Source: Lineus longissimus
Lineage: Eukaryota; Nemertea; Pilidiophora; Heteronemertea; Lineidae
Assembly (NCBI RefSeq): GCF_910592395.1
Contig: NC_088319.1
Coordinates: 2,420,001 to 2,484,000, forward strand
Length of the DNA stretch: 64,000 bases
Reading direction: 5' to 3'
The notes below the pieces were generated by a model, which saw only the letters and a program-made list of their open reading frames with translations, was not told the origin of the DNA and made no database searches. Positions 50,101-60,003 of this stretch are shown one piece after another. Both the position numbers and the translations under genes were made by a program. Positions within the stretch are counted from its first letter, which is position 1. Each line of letters opens with the position of its first letter.

Positions 50101-51200
50101 ATAACTGGATTTCCTGAAAGACGAGGCCTCCTTCTCCCCTCTACAGTATAAAATATTGGATCGGAGTGTGTCATTGCTTTTATCTGACTAGCGTAGGGTC
50201 GGCAAACTGGGATGTCCCCGTTTGCCGACTTCAGTGCCCCATTTGTATTTGATTAAAGTTTAAAACTTCGTCACAATTTGATACACAGGCACATCACTCT
50301 ACAAACTAACTTTATTTGTTTACAGCTTGTGAATGTAATGGCCTCTCCAGCCGCTGTTTCTTTGACAAAGACCTGTATGAGACGACAGGTCGCGGTGGCC
50401 ACTGTCTTGACTGCCAAGACAACACCAAGGGACCGCAGTGTGAGACGTGTCTCGTAAACTTCTACCGGCGAGCTTCGGATAACCGATGTGTTGACTGTCA
50501 GTGTGACCCTGCTGGTGAGTTGCTTGAATTACTGATCTTTTCTCGAGTTTTCGGCTGTGCCTGTGTCCCCATAAGAAGACCGATTTAGGGAAATATATCA
50601 GTGCGAAAAATGACAACTTTTGCTGCCGAGTTTTGGATTGACTGTCAGTGTGACCCCGCTTGTTAGTTGCTAAATTATCGATGTTATACCGAGTTTCTGC
50701 TCGAGTCCTAATTAGAAGACCGATTTAGGGAAATAATTATCAGGAATCGTGGTATTTCCACCCGTGCTATATAATCATAAGTCAATGATCACTCTGGCAA
50801 ATCTATTCTTTCCGAGAATCACGCCGGTGTGACAGCGGATATAGTCCCCCTGGAGTCATAGTCCGGTAGCATTGTATTTGACCAATTAAGCAGCATGATC
50901 TATTGTACCGCTAACCCTAACCAAAACATTTAGCAATGCGGGCTATTGTTACACGGACTATCAGCCCTAGGACTACTATCCCCGCAACACCGGCTTTTCA
51001 TCGCGATGAACTGTCCACGTCCAGTCCTGGGAAAAGAGAAATTTGTCTTTCTTTCGATTGATTTCCTCAAATACATCTTCATAACTCTTCTTTTAGGTTC
51101 TACTACTGGGCAGTGTGATGCGAATGGTCAGTGTCCATGCAAGCCAGGGTTTACTGAAGAAAAGTGTGACGCAGGAATATTACCTTGGTCGTCAACATGA
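46730..51200 (+). CDS. Laminin gamma-like short secreted protein (LN-LE1-LE2-partial LE3), six exons
   Basis: Exons 46730-47165, 47578-47882, 48259-48389, 49538-49716, 50326-50514 and 51097-51200 join in frame to 1344 nt, 447 residues plus TGA. All introns are GT-AG. Residues 1-39 are a signal peptide (hydrophobic core [16 protein letters not shown]). Residues about 46-290 are a laminin N-terminal (LN) domain, which in laminins drives short-arm polymerisation. LE1 is 292-350, LE2 352-407 and LE3 408-447. Gamma-type hallmarks are [53 protein letters not shown] and [13 protein letters not shown]; these fit laminin gamma better than netrin. The protein ends inside LE3 with six of eight cysteines, lacking the rest of the short arm, the coiled coil and any netrin C-terminal domain. 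A secreted extracellular-matrix role is inferred from the domains. A short paralogue, short isoform or truncated gene are all possible. Confidence 0.85.
47578..47882 (+). CDS. Exon 2: LN domain middle
   Basis: Acceptor TTTCTTTCTTTAG|G. Encodes residues 147-247 with [20 protein letters not shown] and the [16 protein letters not shown] block, close to laminin gamma. Donor CAG|GTGTGT, phase 0. Confidence 0.92.
48259..48389 (+). CDS. Exon 3: LN domain end
   Basis: Acceptor TCTCTGCAG|GAATTC. Encodes residues 248-290 including [20 protein letters not shown] and [12 protein letters not shown]. Donor CCCG|GTAAGT, phase 2. No ATG-initiated frame covers it, but its similarity to laminin gamma and its phase fit are clear. 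Confidence 0.92.
49538..49716 (+). CDS. Exon 4: LE1
   Basis: Acceptor CCCTCTAG|C completes Arg291. Encodes residues 292-350: [30 protein letters not shown] and YNDRPWARA, the standard first laminin EGF-like repeat. Donor AGAG|GTCGGT is weaker than the others; phase 1. The intron that follows begins near a 15-G tract. Confidence 0.9.
50326..50514 (+). CDS. Exon 5: LE2 and start of LE3
   Basis: Acceptor TTTGTTTACAG|CT. Encodes residues 352-413 with [20 protein letters not shown] and [20 protein letters not shown], then CVDCQCDPA opening LE3. Donor GCTG|GTGAGT, phase 1. Its last 24 coding bases and donor are duplicated downstream in the intron. Confidence 0.92.
50491..50752 (+). repeat. Tandem duplication of the exon 5 end and donor
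   Basis: 50491-50605 (TTGACTGTCAGTGTGACCC, donor, then AAGAAGACCGATTTAGGGAA) recurs at 50638-50752. In the second copy the donor GCTGGTGAGT has become GCTTGTTAGT, so it is inactive and reads into TAG. The copy is a non-functional decoy. Confidence 0.88.
50824..50993 (+). mobile_element. MITE family R2, copy c, inside intron 5
   Basis: Full 170-bp copy, ends CCGGTGTGACAGCGG and CCCGCAACACCGG. It sits 103 bases upstream of exon 6, in the sense orientation of the gene. Confidence 0.92.
51097..51200 (+). CDS. Exon 6: truncated LE3 and stop
   Basis: Acceptor CTTCTTTTAG|GT. Encodes residues 415-447, [20 protein letters not shown] then [13 protein letters not shown] and TGA. A normal LE repeat would continue C-D-x-C with two more cysteines; here CDxC is replaced by CDAG and the frame ends. 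A possible alternative donor (AAA|GTGTGA at 51164) could instead join a later exon. None was found in the window. Confidence 0.8.
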
Positions 51201-51394
51201 GAGATAGAACGACCAGGCGTCACGACGGGAGAAGCTGTCGGTAATTAATCCCGAAGACACCGCAGATAGGTTACCTGGGTTTGAAGTGCTCTCAGCACAC
51301 ATGCATGGATAGCAACACCGGCGGAATTCAACCCTATCAAAGAGCCCATAAAATCAGAATGGATTTATGATAGCACAATTTGTTAGTGAGAAGA

Positions 51395-51400
51395 AATAAA
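51395..51400 (+). terminator. Polyadenylation signal AATAAA
   Basis: Canonical AATAAA 195 bases after the exon 6 stop, followed about 30-45 bases on by a T/G-rich segment (ATGTGTTGACTTCGTC). It supports a 3' end for the short transcript at about 51415-51425. Confidence 0.55.
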
Positions 51401-51521
51401 TTAATCATGCAGTTCTCATAATGGCTTCAATGTGTTGACTTCGTCTCTCCTCTGCTGCACGCGTGCTCACACGGTAAACATACACAGTGACCCCCCCCCC
51501 TCAATCGCCCCACTGGCTAAA

Positions 51522-51893
51522 TAATGTCATTCCGCGATAATGAGGTCACTGCAGCTGCTGCCCTCTATTTCCCCATCGCTGAATTACAGGCAATGTCGGA
51601 CAAACATGCGGTTTCGTAATGGATTCAGGCTTTCTAACTAGGGCAGTTAGATTCAATCTGGCACATGTCCGAGTGTTGGAAATACTACATAATTGTTCTG
51701 AATATTTCTCTCTCTGACTCTATGGTATCATTCATGCTAAAAACAATGCAGGGTCAAAGATAATTGACTTTGAAATAAGCTCAAATGCGTAGAAATAAGT
51801 GTCGATGTCCGACTGTCACGTGACTAAAACGTCATCAATATCTTATTCAAATGACCTTGTGAGCTATAAATAGTAACGTCGCGGAATGCTATT
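51522..51893 (+). mobile_element. MITE family R1, copy d (about 372 bp)
   Basis: Left end altered (AATAATGTCATTCCGCGATA), right end ACGTCGCGGAATGCTATT. It begins about 120 bases after the AATAAA of the laminin-like gene, preceded by a 10-C run. Confidence 0.92.
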
Positions 51894-52750
51894 CAACAAA
51901 CTCAAGCAAACACTGAAAAAACACTGTCTATGGTCTTTTCCGTTCAGAATACCATTCAATATGGAAAGATTCCAAACCGTGCCGGCCCCAGCAGCGGTCA
52001 CCCATAGAAAAAAACATAGCATCAATTTCGCTTTCAGCGTCCTTATTGACAATAAATTGCTGACTTCCTCACTTAATACAGCTCCATATATCCCCTGGCT
52101 TATGATGGCCGAATAAAAAAACTCATCATGACCCAGGGTGAAAAAAAATGCTCTCGATGAGGAGAAAGCAATGATTTGGTGAATACCTGCAGCGCCTATC
52201 TTCACGAGGTGTGCAAACCGTGAACGACTAAGCCCGAAATGTCGCTAACAGCTCGCAGCTTATAATGCCATTAGGATAGTGATGCACATTAGAATTCAAG
52301 GACGGTCCTTAAGATCTTGCTGCGCCAATTGGCGTGATTGACGTACTTTGAAGGACCATTCGTCAAGGTCAATGTCATAACCATGTTTTGTACCGTTGCT
52401 GGCATTAAAAGCATGAAAGGTTTTTTACCATTTGTCCTTGTTCAACATCACCTTTCGTTTCCGCAACGCTTCGTAGATAGCGTGATACTGCACTTGATAA
52501 AAAACTTACAGGAACGTGAGAGGATTCCTGTTTTCTTCTTTATTTACATTTTTATTGTTATGATAATGTGCTTGGCTTAGAAGCATGAATCTGAATGATA
52601 AAGTGATGTTGATACGGTGTGTTTCCTTTGTGGACGAGGTTGTTTTCTTTGCTGAAACAATTCAGCATTAATTTGTTCAGTGATGTTATCGAAAAGATAA
52701 TATGAGTGCCGGCATTTCACATACATTTTGCACCTAACATCGTTGTTGAG
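51894..52750. other. Unassigned non-coding stretch
   Basis: Frames on both strands at 51864-52205 and 52338-52580 have no domain. No laminin-type exon seen. Confidence 0.35.
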
Positions 52751-52923
52751 AATTAAGCCTTAGCCCAATACACAGTCTATTGTCTCTAAACAAAGCCCGC
52801 TCGCACCTCGGCCTAAATTCCCTTTGTTCTGTTGTCTTATCAAAGGGTTATCAGGGCAAATAAAGTTAACATCGCTCCCCTCGAAACAGCTTCGATAGGC
52901 CGGAGCTGACAAGGGCATGTAAA
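52751..52923 (+). repeat. Dispersed repeat R4, copy e
   Basis: Forward copy: ACACAGTCTATTGTCTCTAA, ACAAAGCCCGCTCGCACC, GGCCTAAATTCCCTTTGTTC, TATCAAAGGGTTATCAGGGC, CCCTCGAAACAGCT and CGATAGGCC in order. It is the best-preserved core of the family. Confidence 0.82.
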
Positions 52924-53639
52924 CATAATGTAAATCCGCATTCGATGAGGGGACGACGTACTTTTGTATAAACTACCCACATTCATTCCATATTTATCAT
53001 TGAATATATAAATAAACTATTTCCGATATATCGGTAGACATAATGCACGTTTTAAAAATACGATACTTGTTTGTGCTGTATGTTGATACTGTAATACGAC
53101 GGGTATGAATGGATGGAGATTCGAGCGAAGTGTTCTGTATCCGTGCAACGGATGACAGTATCAGACCTGATCCTTTTTTATCTGTTGACTTCTTTCGCAG
53201 TTGTTCAGGCAAATAGAAGAGTTATCATGCAATCACCCGTCACCTTAGTTTGATTTACATGTAATGATTAACTGCGAATGTAACAAGTGTGACAAATCAT
53301 GTATTAACGATATCACGTCCGAAAAATTTTGGGTCTGATTGCAAGTGGTATCGTGCATGCCGATTTATCGGCGGTGTGGGTCAATCCCGAAGTCACACTC
53401 TTCAACATCAGAGAGATCGACGCAGAACGCCGACAGATGGGCATGAATATCTTGTTAAATCTAGTTTCCTGAACGTGAATGTTTACGAAATTCGTCTTGT
53501 AAAATTTCCCATATGTACGAAATTGAATAACACCTTTACTTAAAGGAGATTTCTCACGACCAGCAATTAAGCCAACCTTTGACATTTTCTCGGGCGGTGG
53601 ACATGTACCTTATTATTTCCTGGTTATAAGTTCGGCGAA
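52924..53639. other. Unassigned stretch
   Basis: Nothing recognised. At about 53270 a short frame reads INCECNKCDKSC, which is too short and wrongly spaced for a laminin repeat. Confidence 0.35.
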
Positions 53640-53930
53640 GAGCAGTAAGCTAAATATAATGAACATTGTGGACAATAGGGCCTGCAATAGGGCTCCATTC
53701 AGAAACTCACTCTCTTCTGTTTATGAGTACAGCACAGATCAGTAAGCTAGACTCGGCCTGATGAACATGTGGACAATAGGGCCTGCAATAGGGTTCCATT
53801 CAGAAACTCACGTATGACTTGATAATACATCAATAATTGCGTCTGGTACCGATTGAGGCGCCGGAAGGGCAATTTATTGCTTGTGCGAAATTCGTTTTAA
53901 GAATCACACAAGAGTCCCATTGGAGTTTTT
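53640..53930 (+). repeat. Dispersed repeat R6, copy b, with internal duplication
   Basis: The block AGTAAGCTA, GAACATxGTGGACAATAGGG, CCTGCAATAGGG(C/T)TCCATTCA, GAAACTCAC occurs twice (about 53643-53710 and 53738-53811). The second copy continues with ACTTGATAATACATC, TACCGATTGAGGCG and GCGAAATTCG as in copy c. Confidence 0.8.
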
Positions 53931-54724
53931 AAATGTGTTCGCAATGTCATCGCTCTCTAAATCCCATATCAGGACTGTCACGTTGAATGGCCTATTTTTA
54001 AAGTCAGGATGCCGATGCCGATGCCAAAACAAATCCTTGCACTAAAATTCCCCAAAATATCTTTGCAATTTTCCAATCGGGCTATTGACAAAATATTCGA
54101 TGACATTTCTTGGAATGGTTATACCAATATCATGAATATATCACATAATATCGTGAATTAATAAAGACTAGTTTGCATTTATTTTTGATGATATATATAA
54201 TGTAAAGTTTACCAAATGTTTTGATCTGTCTGGGCTCCTACTTAAAGGATGACTTATATTATTGATTCTCTCGTTGTTTTCACCGTTGGACTCGGTTTGC
54301 GAGAAAAAAATATTTGATTGGTTCGACGATTTTTAAAGTTTCAATCCTATATTTTATGTTTAATGTGTTCTGTTACTAAAGAAAATTGTTTGTACATTCA
54401 AATTGATGTATTCAGGGTATAGTAATAATCCGATCAGTTAATCTGATGCTCCTTAACTGATTTATTCATAAATATTGTAATTTTAAGGGCTCCTAGGTCA
54501 TGTGTGCAACAGAAAACTGACAATATTTCAGAATCCTCGCGCTTTTTTGAAAAATAACCCTCCAAGACGATTAAAATGACGTCGTATATCATGTTGGTGT
54601 TGACTGGTGTTTGAATTCGTGCTCGTTAGCGGAAACGAAGGAGGTCTCCAGTGGTAAAAGTTCCACTGGCAGCCAAGCGAATGAGATTTACAAACGGACT
54701 TTGGACGGGTGGCAGTCTATGACA
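53931..54724. other. Unassigned AT-rich stretch
   Basis: Nothing recognised. Confidence 0.35.
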
Positions 54725-54853
54725 GGGAGTTTTCGCAAATCCCCCGTAACGTCAACGTGAACGCCCTTCCTTTGTTCTACTTCGTCGAACTACTAGGTCG
54801 AACAATGTGATAGGCGTTCACGTTGGCGTTTCGGGGGATTTGCGAAAACCCTC
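54725..54853. repeat. Long hairpin (about 40-bp stem, few mismatches)
   Basis: The left arm 54725-54765 (GAGTTTTCGCAAATCCCCCG, then AACGTCAACGTGAACGCC) pairs with the right arm 54813-54853 over about 40 bases with 3-4 mismatches. The loop is 47 bases. There is no coding sequence. It could be a foldback MITE or a transcribed hairpin. Confidence 0.9.
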
Positions 54854-55429
54854 TTTTGCCATCTAGGCTGCACACCTTTTTGAGTAGAGTTTGAGTAAAT
54901 TTTTGATAGGCTTGCAGGATAAATAGCACGAGCGCTATCATGCTACCAAGAATGCATCTTGTACCCTCCTTCGTTTAGCTGGAATCTTTACCTTAAGTAA
55001 ACTTATTTTTTTAGCTTACTAGTATGACTTCAAACGCAAACTGTGCACCAATTGATCAATGAGAACATTCAGACATTGTGAAAGTCCGGCTTCAAAATGG
55101 CCAGCCGCTTTGGAAATATCGACTATTTTAGATTTCACATGAAAGCGAATTTGTCCGACACGGACGAATCCCACGCAGTAAATAACATGACTTTCGCAGG
55201 TGAAGAAATTGCGCGCTCGAAAATGATATAAATCTAGTAAGAGAGTTCACGTTTATGGGAGGATTGTATGCTTATCAATTCTTAGAAATAGGAACAAATC
55301 ATTTTTATTGTGGCGGTGTGATCCGAACAGGCGAAATAAACTGCCGTAAGAAAGAAAAGTCGACCCCTTCGTGTAAATCGTACAGCTTGCGTATGGACTT
55401 AGAATCTAGAGTCGAGACTGAGAAAACGC
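54854..55429. other. Unassigned stretch
   Basis: A 94-residue frame at 55255-55539 has no domain and runs into the tandem repeat. Confidence 0.35.
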
Positions 55430-56115
55430 CTATAGCGGCCACCCGTAGGTTTATCAGAACAACACAAAGAATTTGTTCCTACCTGTCGATCTTGTCAAAC
55501 GCAAATCATCAAACTTTCTCGTTCCAATTACAACGCTGAATCAAAGTAAGGTGAAACATTGCTCAAAGGCAGACAGTTTTCTGACTATCGAGTGTTAAGA
55601 GTGAGTGATAAGGCATTGCAAAGACGATTGGACTCGATTTCCCCGACCCTTTCTTCCGTGTCAAGCTGCAGAATGCCTTGCGATACATACAGCGGCCACC
55701 CACTGGTTTCTCAGAACTCGAAGGAATTATTTCTACCAGCCAATCCTTCCTAACTCAATTTCTCTAATTTTCCCTATGTGATTGCAAAGCTAAAGCAGGT
55801 CAAACAACGCTCAAAGACAAACAGCTTCCCGACCAGCTTTTAATGAGAGATAAGACATTGCAAAGACGATTTGATTCCCCGAATCTTTCAACCTGCAAAT
55901 GCCTTGCGATCTCCCATACAACGGCCACCCGGCAGGTTGCTCAGGCAAGACGGAATCAAATCGATTTCTACGGAGCATGTGTCCAAACTCAAATCGTCTA
56001 ATTTTCTCGTCAAATTGCAAGGACTAAAGCAAGACAAACTGCGCTCAAAGGCAGAGAGATTTCCGACCATCTTCTGTAAGATATGGCAAAGACGATCTGC
56101 CTCGCCCCTCTGACG
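55430..56115 (+). repeat. Tandem repeat, about 240-bp unit, about 2.9 diverged copies
   Basis: The marker GCGGCCACCC (third copy: ACGGCCACCC) recurs near 55436, 55691 and 55920; TAAAGCAGG/TAAAGCAAG-ACAAAC, CGCTCAAAGGCAGA and ATTGCAAAGACGATT recur with the same spacing. Divergence between copies is high (perhaps 25-30 percent by eye), so the array is old. Confidence 0.8.
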
Positions 56116-56638
56116 GGTTCCATCAAACTGCTCTTAAAAACGTATTAGCGAAATCTCCGAAGGAAATCAGTCGTGGATTGATGGCTCCCGCTGTTTCCTT
56201 CCTGTTCAGGACGCGGCACCTCAAAGTAAATTCCATTTCAAGTTTCCTTCCGTTTTGGCAAAGCGTTAAATGCCAAGGGCAGATCTGGCAGAACTTACTA
56301 GTAATTGATGGCCGCCATGCAGTCAAAGGATGGTAAACATGCTATAGCAATATGATGTGACCTTGCCTCAAAAGATATTCAAAATTGCAAGAAACAATTT
56401 CAACATTTCCCTGTTCCTCGAACAAATAAGAATAGAAGATGATTTGTTGGTGTTGCGTAGTCGATTATCACCGGACTTAATGACACGACGTACCACGGCA
56501 TATTTCATCGTCCGTCGGCACCAAGACACAACGACATTTAAACCTAATAATCTCTGAAAGCGTTGATAGGGCTCGATCAGTTGGTAAGAATAGCATAAAA
56601 GGACACTTTAACCAGGTGTTCTGCAAGTGACATGAGCA
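56116..56638. other. Unassigned stretch
   Basis: Nothing recognised. Confidence 0.35.
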
Positions 56639-56864
56639 CACTCTAAGAAATAAAGGTGGTTGAATTTTTGAAAAACCTTTAAATGATTTCGGTCAACAGA
56701 AATAAGCATACGGTTCAATAACAAAAACCTCGTGGTTTATGAGATCAAAAAACTTCAACGTTTTTTTACTTCTCGCTTGAAAACCTCTACCGGTGCATAT
56801 TTGTGTTGGTCGAAGACCAATAAAGGTTTTTCAGAAACTAAAAAAGCTTTCTTTTCTAAGAGTG
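56639..56864 (+). mobile_element. MITE with CACTCTAAG ends (226 bp, single copy)
   Basis: Left end CACTCTAAGAAATAAAGGTG, right end GCTTTCTTTTCTAAGAGTG; the ends pair over about 19 bases with few mismatches, and AAAGGT/ACCTTT pairs inside. There is no coding capacity, and the superfamily is not assigned. Only one copy in the window. Confidence 0.75.
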
Positions 56865-59014
56865 CATTCTCCCCTCAGCAGACAGCCTCACAAACATGAC
56901 AAATGAAAAATATGATCGAATAGTGACGCTCTTGGTGTGTCGAATGCTTTGGCCTGACGTTATCATTGGCTTCGCCCGGCCTTTCTCTCTGCCGCTGTTG
57001 ATTCCATAACGCTCAGCTGACTACAAAGACCAGCCTAAGGAAGGGAGGGATGTCTTGGAACTTAGACAATAGATAGTGGCAGCGATTTCTCACGGGCATT
57101 TGAAGCCTTTAGAGACAGGTGCACGTCCACTGGTGCTGCGCCCGGGGTAGGAGATTTGTCTAGACGACATTCAGTGCGGCGTCTATAGGATAATAATCAG
57201 ACTCTCTCCCCTGGCGGCGTCGATTTTACAATCGCTTATAACTTGCCACTTCCTACATCAATGTGTGAATGAATATGTGTCGATCCATGAGTCACAATCC
57301 AGCGACACAGTGCATCAGCCAAAGTCATTTCTCCTCCTGCGCCAACCAACCATCTACTGACCAGCCTTTTGGTACTGAGATACATTTTTTTCGATATTGT
57401 TCGAGGCGATGTCATGCGTACTATTTCCTTATAATACTTTGGCATTCTGCATAAAACAAAAAGTATGGTTATCATGCCGTCCCGCAGAAAAAAAAGGTTA
57501 TTTATACAACGAATACGCTCAATGTGCCCCATAACTCTCAGAAATATCATACATATCAAGCTGCTCTCGTCATAAAGACAAGATGATAAGGCAAGTGTAA
57601 ACCCCAAGGGTAGCATCGCCATCTTATAAACAACGGCAATACTCCTTTGGGAGCTTTGAATCAGCATCGCAGTCGGCTGAAGTTAGCAAAAAAAATCAAG
57701 ATTCTGCATCTGGTAACGAATGCGGGTAAATAAATATTCCTCGGTTACAGCGTGGTAAATTTGGTTACTTATCAATGCGCATGCGCAACCGGATGCAGAA
57801 TCTGGACATTTTATTCAGACTTCTGCCGATCGTGGTGTTGATTCAAAGGCAATAAATTTAAAAGAGTAGTAAAATATTCGCCACTTTCCTCGAACAGAAA
57901 TTGGTGACTTCCTGGCAGGTGTAGAAAAGAGCTGTCATGCTTGATCGGCACAGACAGCACGGCCATGATCACATGCGTGGTATTGATTGGTCAAAACTTG
58001 TCACCTGACAGGAAGTCCTACTTTACATGTTGCTGCTTGAGAGAAGTGGCGATGTTTCGATGCCTGGAGACAGTCTCCCCGAGACAACGTTGTCTCATAT
58101 TAAGTTTATGTGTAATTCTGACGTATGTGCTAAGATGAGCTTGCGGATATGGGCTCGCAAGACAATCACTGCGTCTTATTGAGGTTATCCGATGACAAAG
58201 TAACATGATACATTACCGTCTGTGTCTGTGATTGAACAAAGGTTGATGGGTTTACTTTGGCGTTGATGGGACAAAGCTTTCATCATTTACGTTGGAAGGT
58301 AAGGAGTGTATTTGCTGTGTCTTTGACGGAACAATCCTTTGGGGTTTACCTTCGTGCTAATAATATCTAAGCGAATACTTCCGCCTTTATGCAGCGGTTA
58401 ACTTGAACTTTGTACCCTCTCGGTCTAACACTCGATACCTATTCGACACTTGGCGAAAAACACTGAGGGCTAAACTTCTACACTCACAAAGATGGAATAT
58501 CCTTTCGCCAGCATTTTCGCTCATTTTCATCAGGTTTGAAGACCCAGGTATTAATGAATTAAGGCCAGCCTTTGTCATCAGTTAGTCAAATCCTGATCTA
58601 AAACTAGCCTAAATCAAAATCACCAGATTTCATACCTCCAGCTGAAATAGTTCTTCAATAGGTCATCACAGGCATAACAGAAGCATCGCAGCGTGTCAGA
58701 GTATGCACTGCCAGTTCCCCTCGCCCAAGACACCACCAAACAGTTAATCCTAGAGAGCCCGTTTGTGCTTTCATCAAACTCTTCTGTAAGGTTAGCTGTG
58801 TTTTGCGATCGACGAATTTGTGCATGTCAATAAGTGTAAGGAATCCGCAGCTCTCGTAGCTCGATGAGAGTTCAACACACGTCGATGACATTTACAGGCT
58901 GGTTGTGCAACCCCAAGAGCAGCGAACTACGAAATACAAACTATGTAAATATACGTTATTGACGACTTTAAAAAACCCGACTCCGCCTAAAACAGTGTAG
59001 GTTTAAGAGGATTT
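56865..59014. other. Unassigned stretch
   Basis: A 143-residue minus frame at 57236-57667 is the longest here; it has no domain. GGAAGTC blocks around 57910 and 58010 resemble inverted copies. No gene recognised. Confidence 0.35.
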
Positions 59015-59259
59015 TGCAGAGCAGCGCTTTAGCCTGGTATCTGCATTTTCTCGACGGTAAAAATGCATTTCCAGTGTATAAGTCCGCCGCAGATCAATTA
59101 TCCAGATTCGCCCTGATGAACATGTGAACAATAGGGCCGGCAATAGGCTTCCATTCAAAAACTCGCGTGAGACTTGATGATGCACTGTTGCTTTGCCTTT
59201 GATACCGACTGAGGCGTGCGATGGTCATTGAATTGATCGAACGAAATTCACTCTCAGTG
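59015..59259 (+). repeat. Dispersed repeat R6, copy c
   Basis: Contains ATAAGTCCGCCGCAGATCAA, CCTGATGAACATGTGAACAA then TAGGGCCGGCAATAGG, TTGATACCGACTGAGGCG and TCGAACGAAATTCACT. Its right end is cut by R1 copy e. Confidence 0.78.
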
Positions 59260-60003
59260 AATAGCATTCCGCGACGTTACTATTTATAGCTCACAAGGTC
59301 ATTTGAATAAGATATTGATGACGTTTTAGTCACGTGACAGTCGGACATCGACACTTATTTCTACGCATTTGAGCTTATTTCAAAGTCAATTATCTTTGAC
59401 CCTGCATTGTTTTTAGCATGAATGATACCATTACGGTGGCCCATTAGGGACATCATGTTTTTTTTTAGATTCAAATACGATTTTTTTTTCTCGAATTTTC
59501 TCCACGGAATTAAGTATTTTCTCCGCGGAAATAACATTTATCTCCACGGAAATAAATACTTTTCTCCACGGAAATAAATACTTTTCTCCACGGAATTAAG
59601 TATTTTCTCCGCGGAAATAACATTTATCTCCACGGAAATAAATACTTTTCTCCACGGAAATAAATACTTTTCTCCGCGGAAATAACATTTATCTCCACGG
59701 AAATAAATACTTTTCTCCACGGAATTAAGTATTTTCTCCGCGGAAATAACATTTATCTCCACGGAAATAAATACTTTTCTCCACGGAGTCAGAGAGTCTA
59801 CCATAGAGTCAGAGAGAGAAATATTCAGAACAATTATGTAGTATTTCCAACACTCGGACATGTGCCAGATTGAATCTAACTGCCCTAGTTAGAAAGCCTG
59901 AATCCAGTACGAAACCGCATGTTTGTCCGACATTGCCTGTAGTTCAGCGATGGGGAAATAGAGGGCAGCAGCTGCAGTGACCTCATTATCGCGGAACGCT
60001 ATT
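59260..60003 (-). mobile_element. MITE family R1, copy e (reverse), split by an insertion
   Basis: Ends AATAGCATTCCGCGACG and ATCGCGGAACGCTATT. In reverse complement it matches the other copies, but between GATACCAT (about 59432) and AGAGTCAGAG (59803) there is a 371-base insert. Confidence 0.92.
59433..59802. repeat. Insert with 14-unit minisatellite inside R1e
   Basis: Flanked on both sides by TACCAT. The first part (TACGGTGGCCCATTAGGGAC then T-rich) is unique. From about 59496 come 14 units of 21-22 bases with the core TCTCC(A/G)CGGAA, in four recurring types (AATTAAGTA, AATAACAT, and two ending AATAAATAC) that form an 86-base higher-order repeat, present about 3.5 times. The 107-residue minus frame over it is a by-product of the repeat. 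Confidence 0.88.

Noticed and set aside
46730-51200. Calling the split gene a netrin
   Set aside because: Layout resembles netrin, but the residue patterns ([31 protein letters not shown]) follow laminin gamma, and no netrin C-terminal domain is present.
53264-53340. Cysteine-rich INCECNKCDKSC as a possible further laminin exon
   Set aside because: Cysteine spacing does not fit an LE repeat, the frame stops at once and there is no acceptor/donor pair around it.
57236-57667. 143-residue minus-strand frame
   Set aside because: No domain, no splice context and no coding-type composition.
59538-59861. 107-residue repetitive minus-strand frame
   Set aside because: Produced by the minisatellite unit length; the protein repeats because the DNA does.
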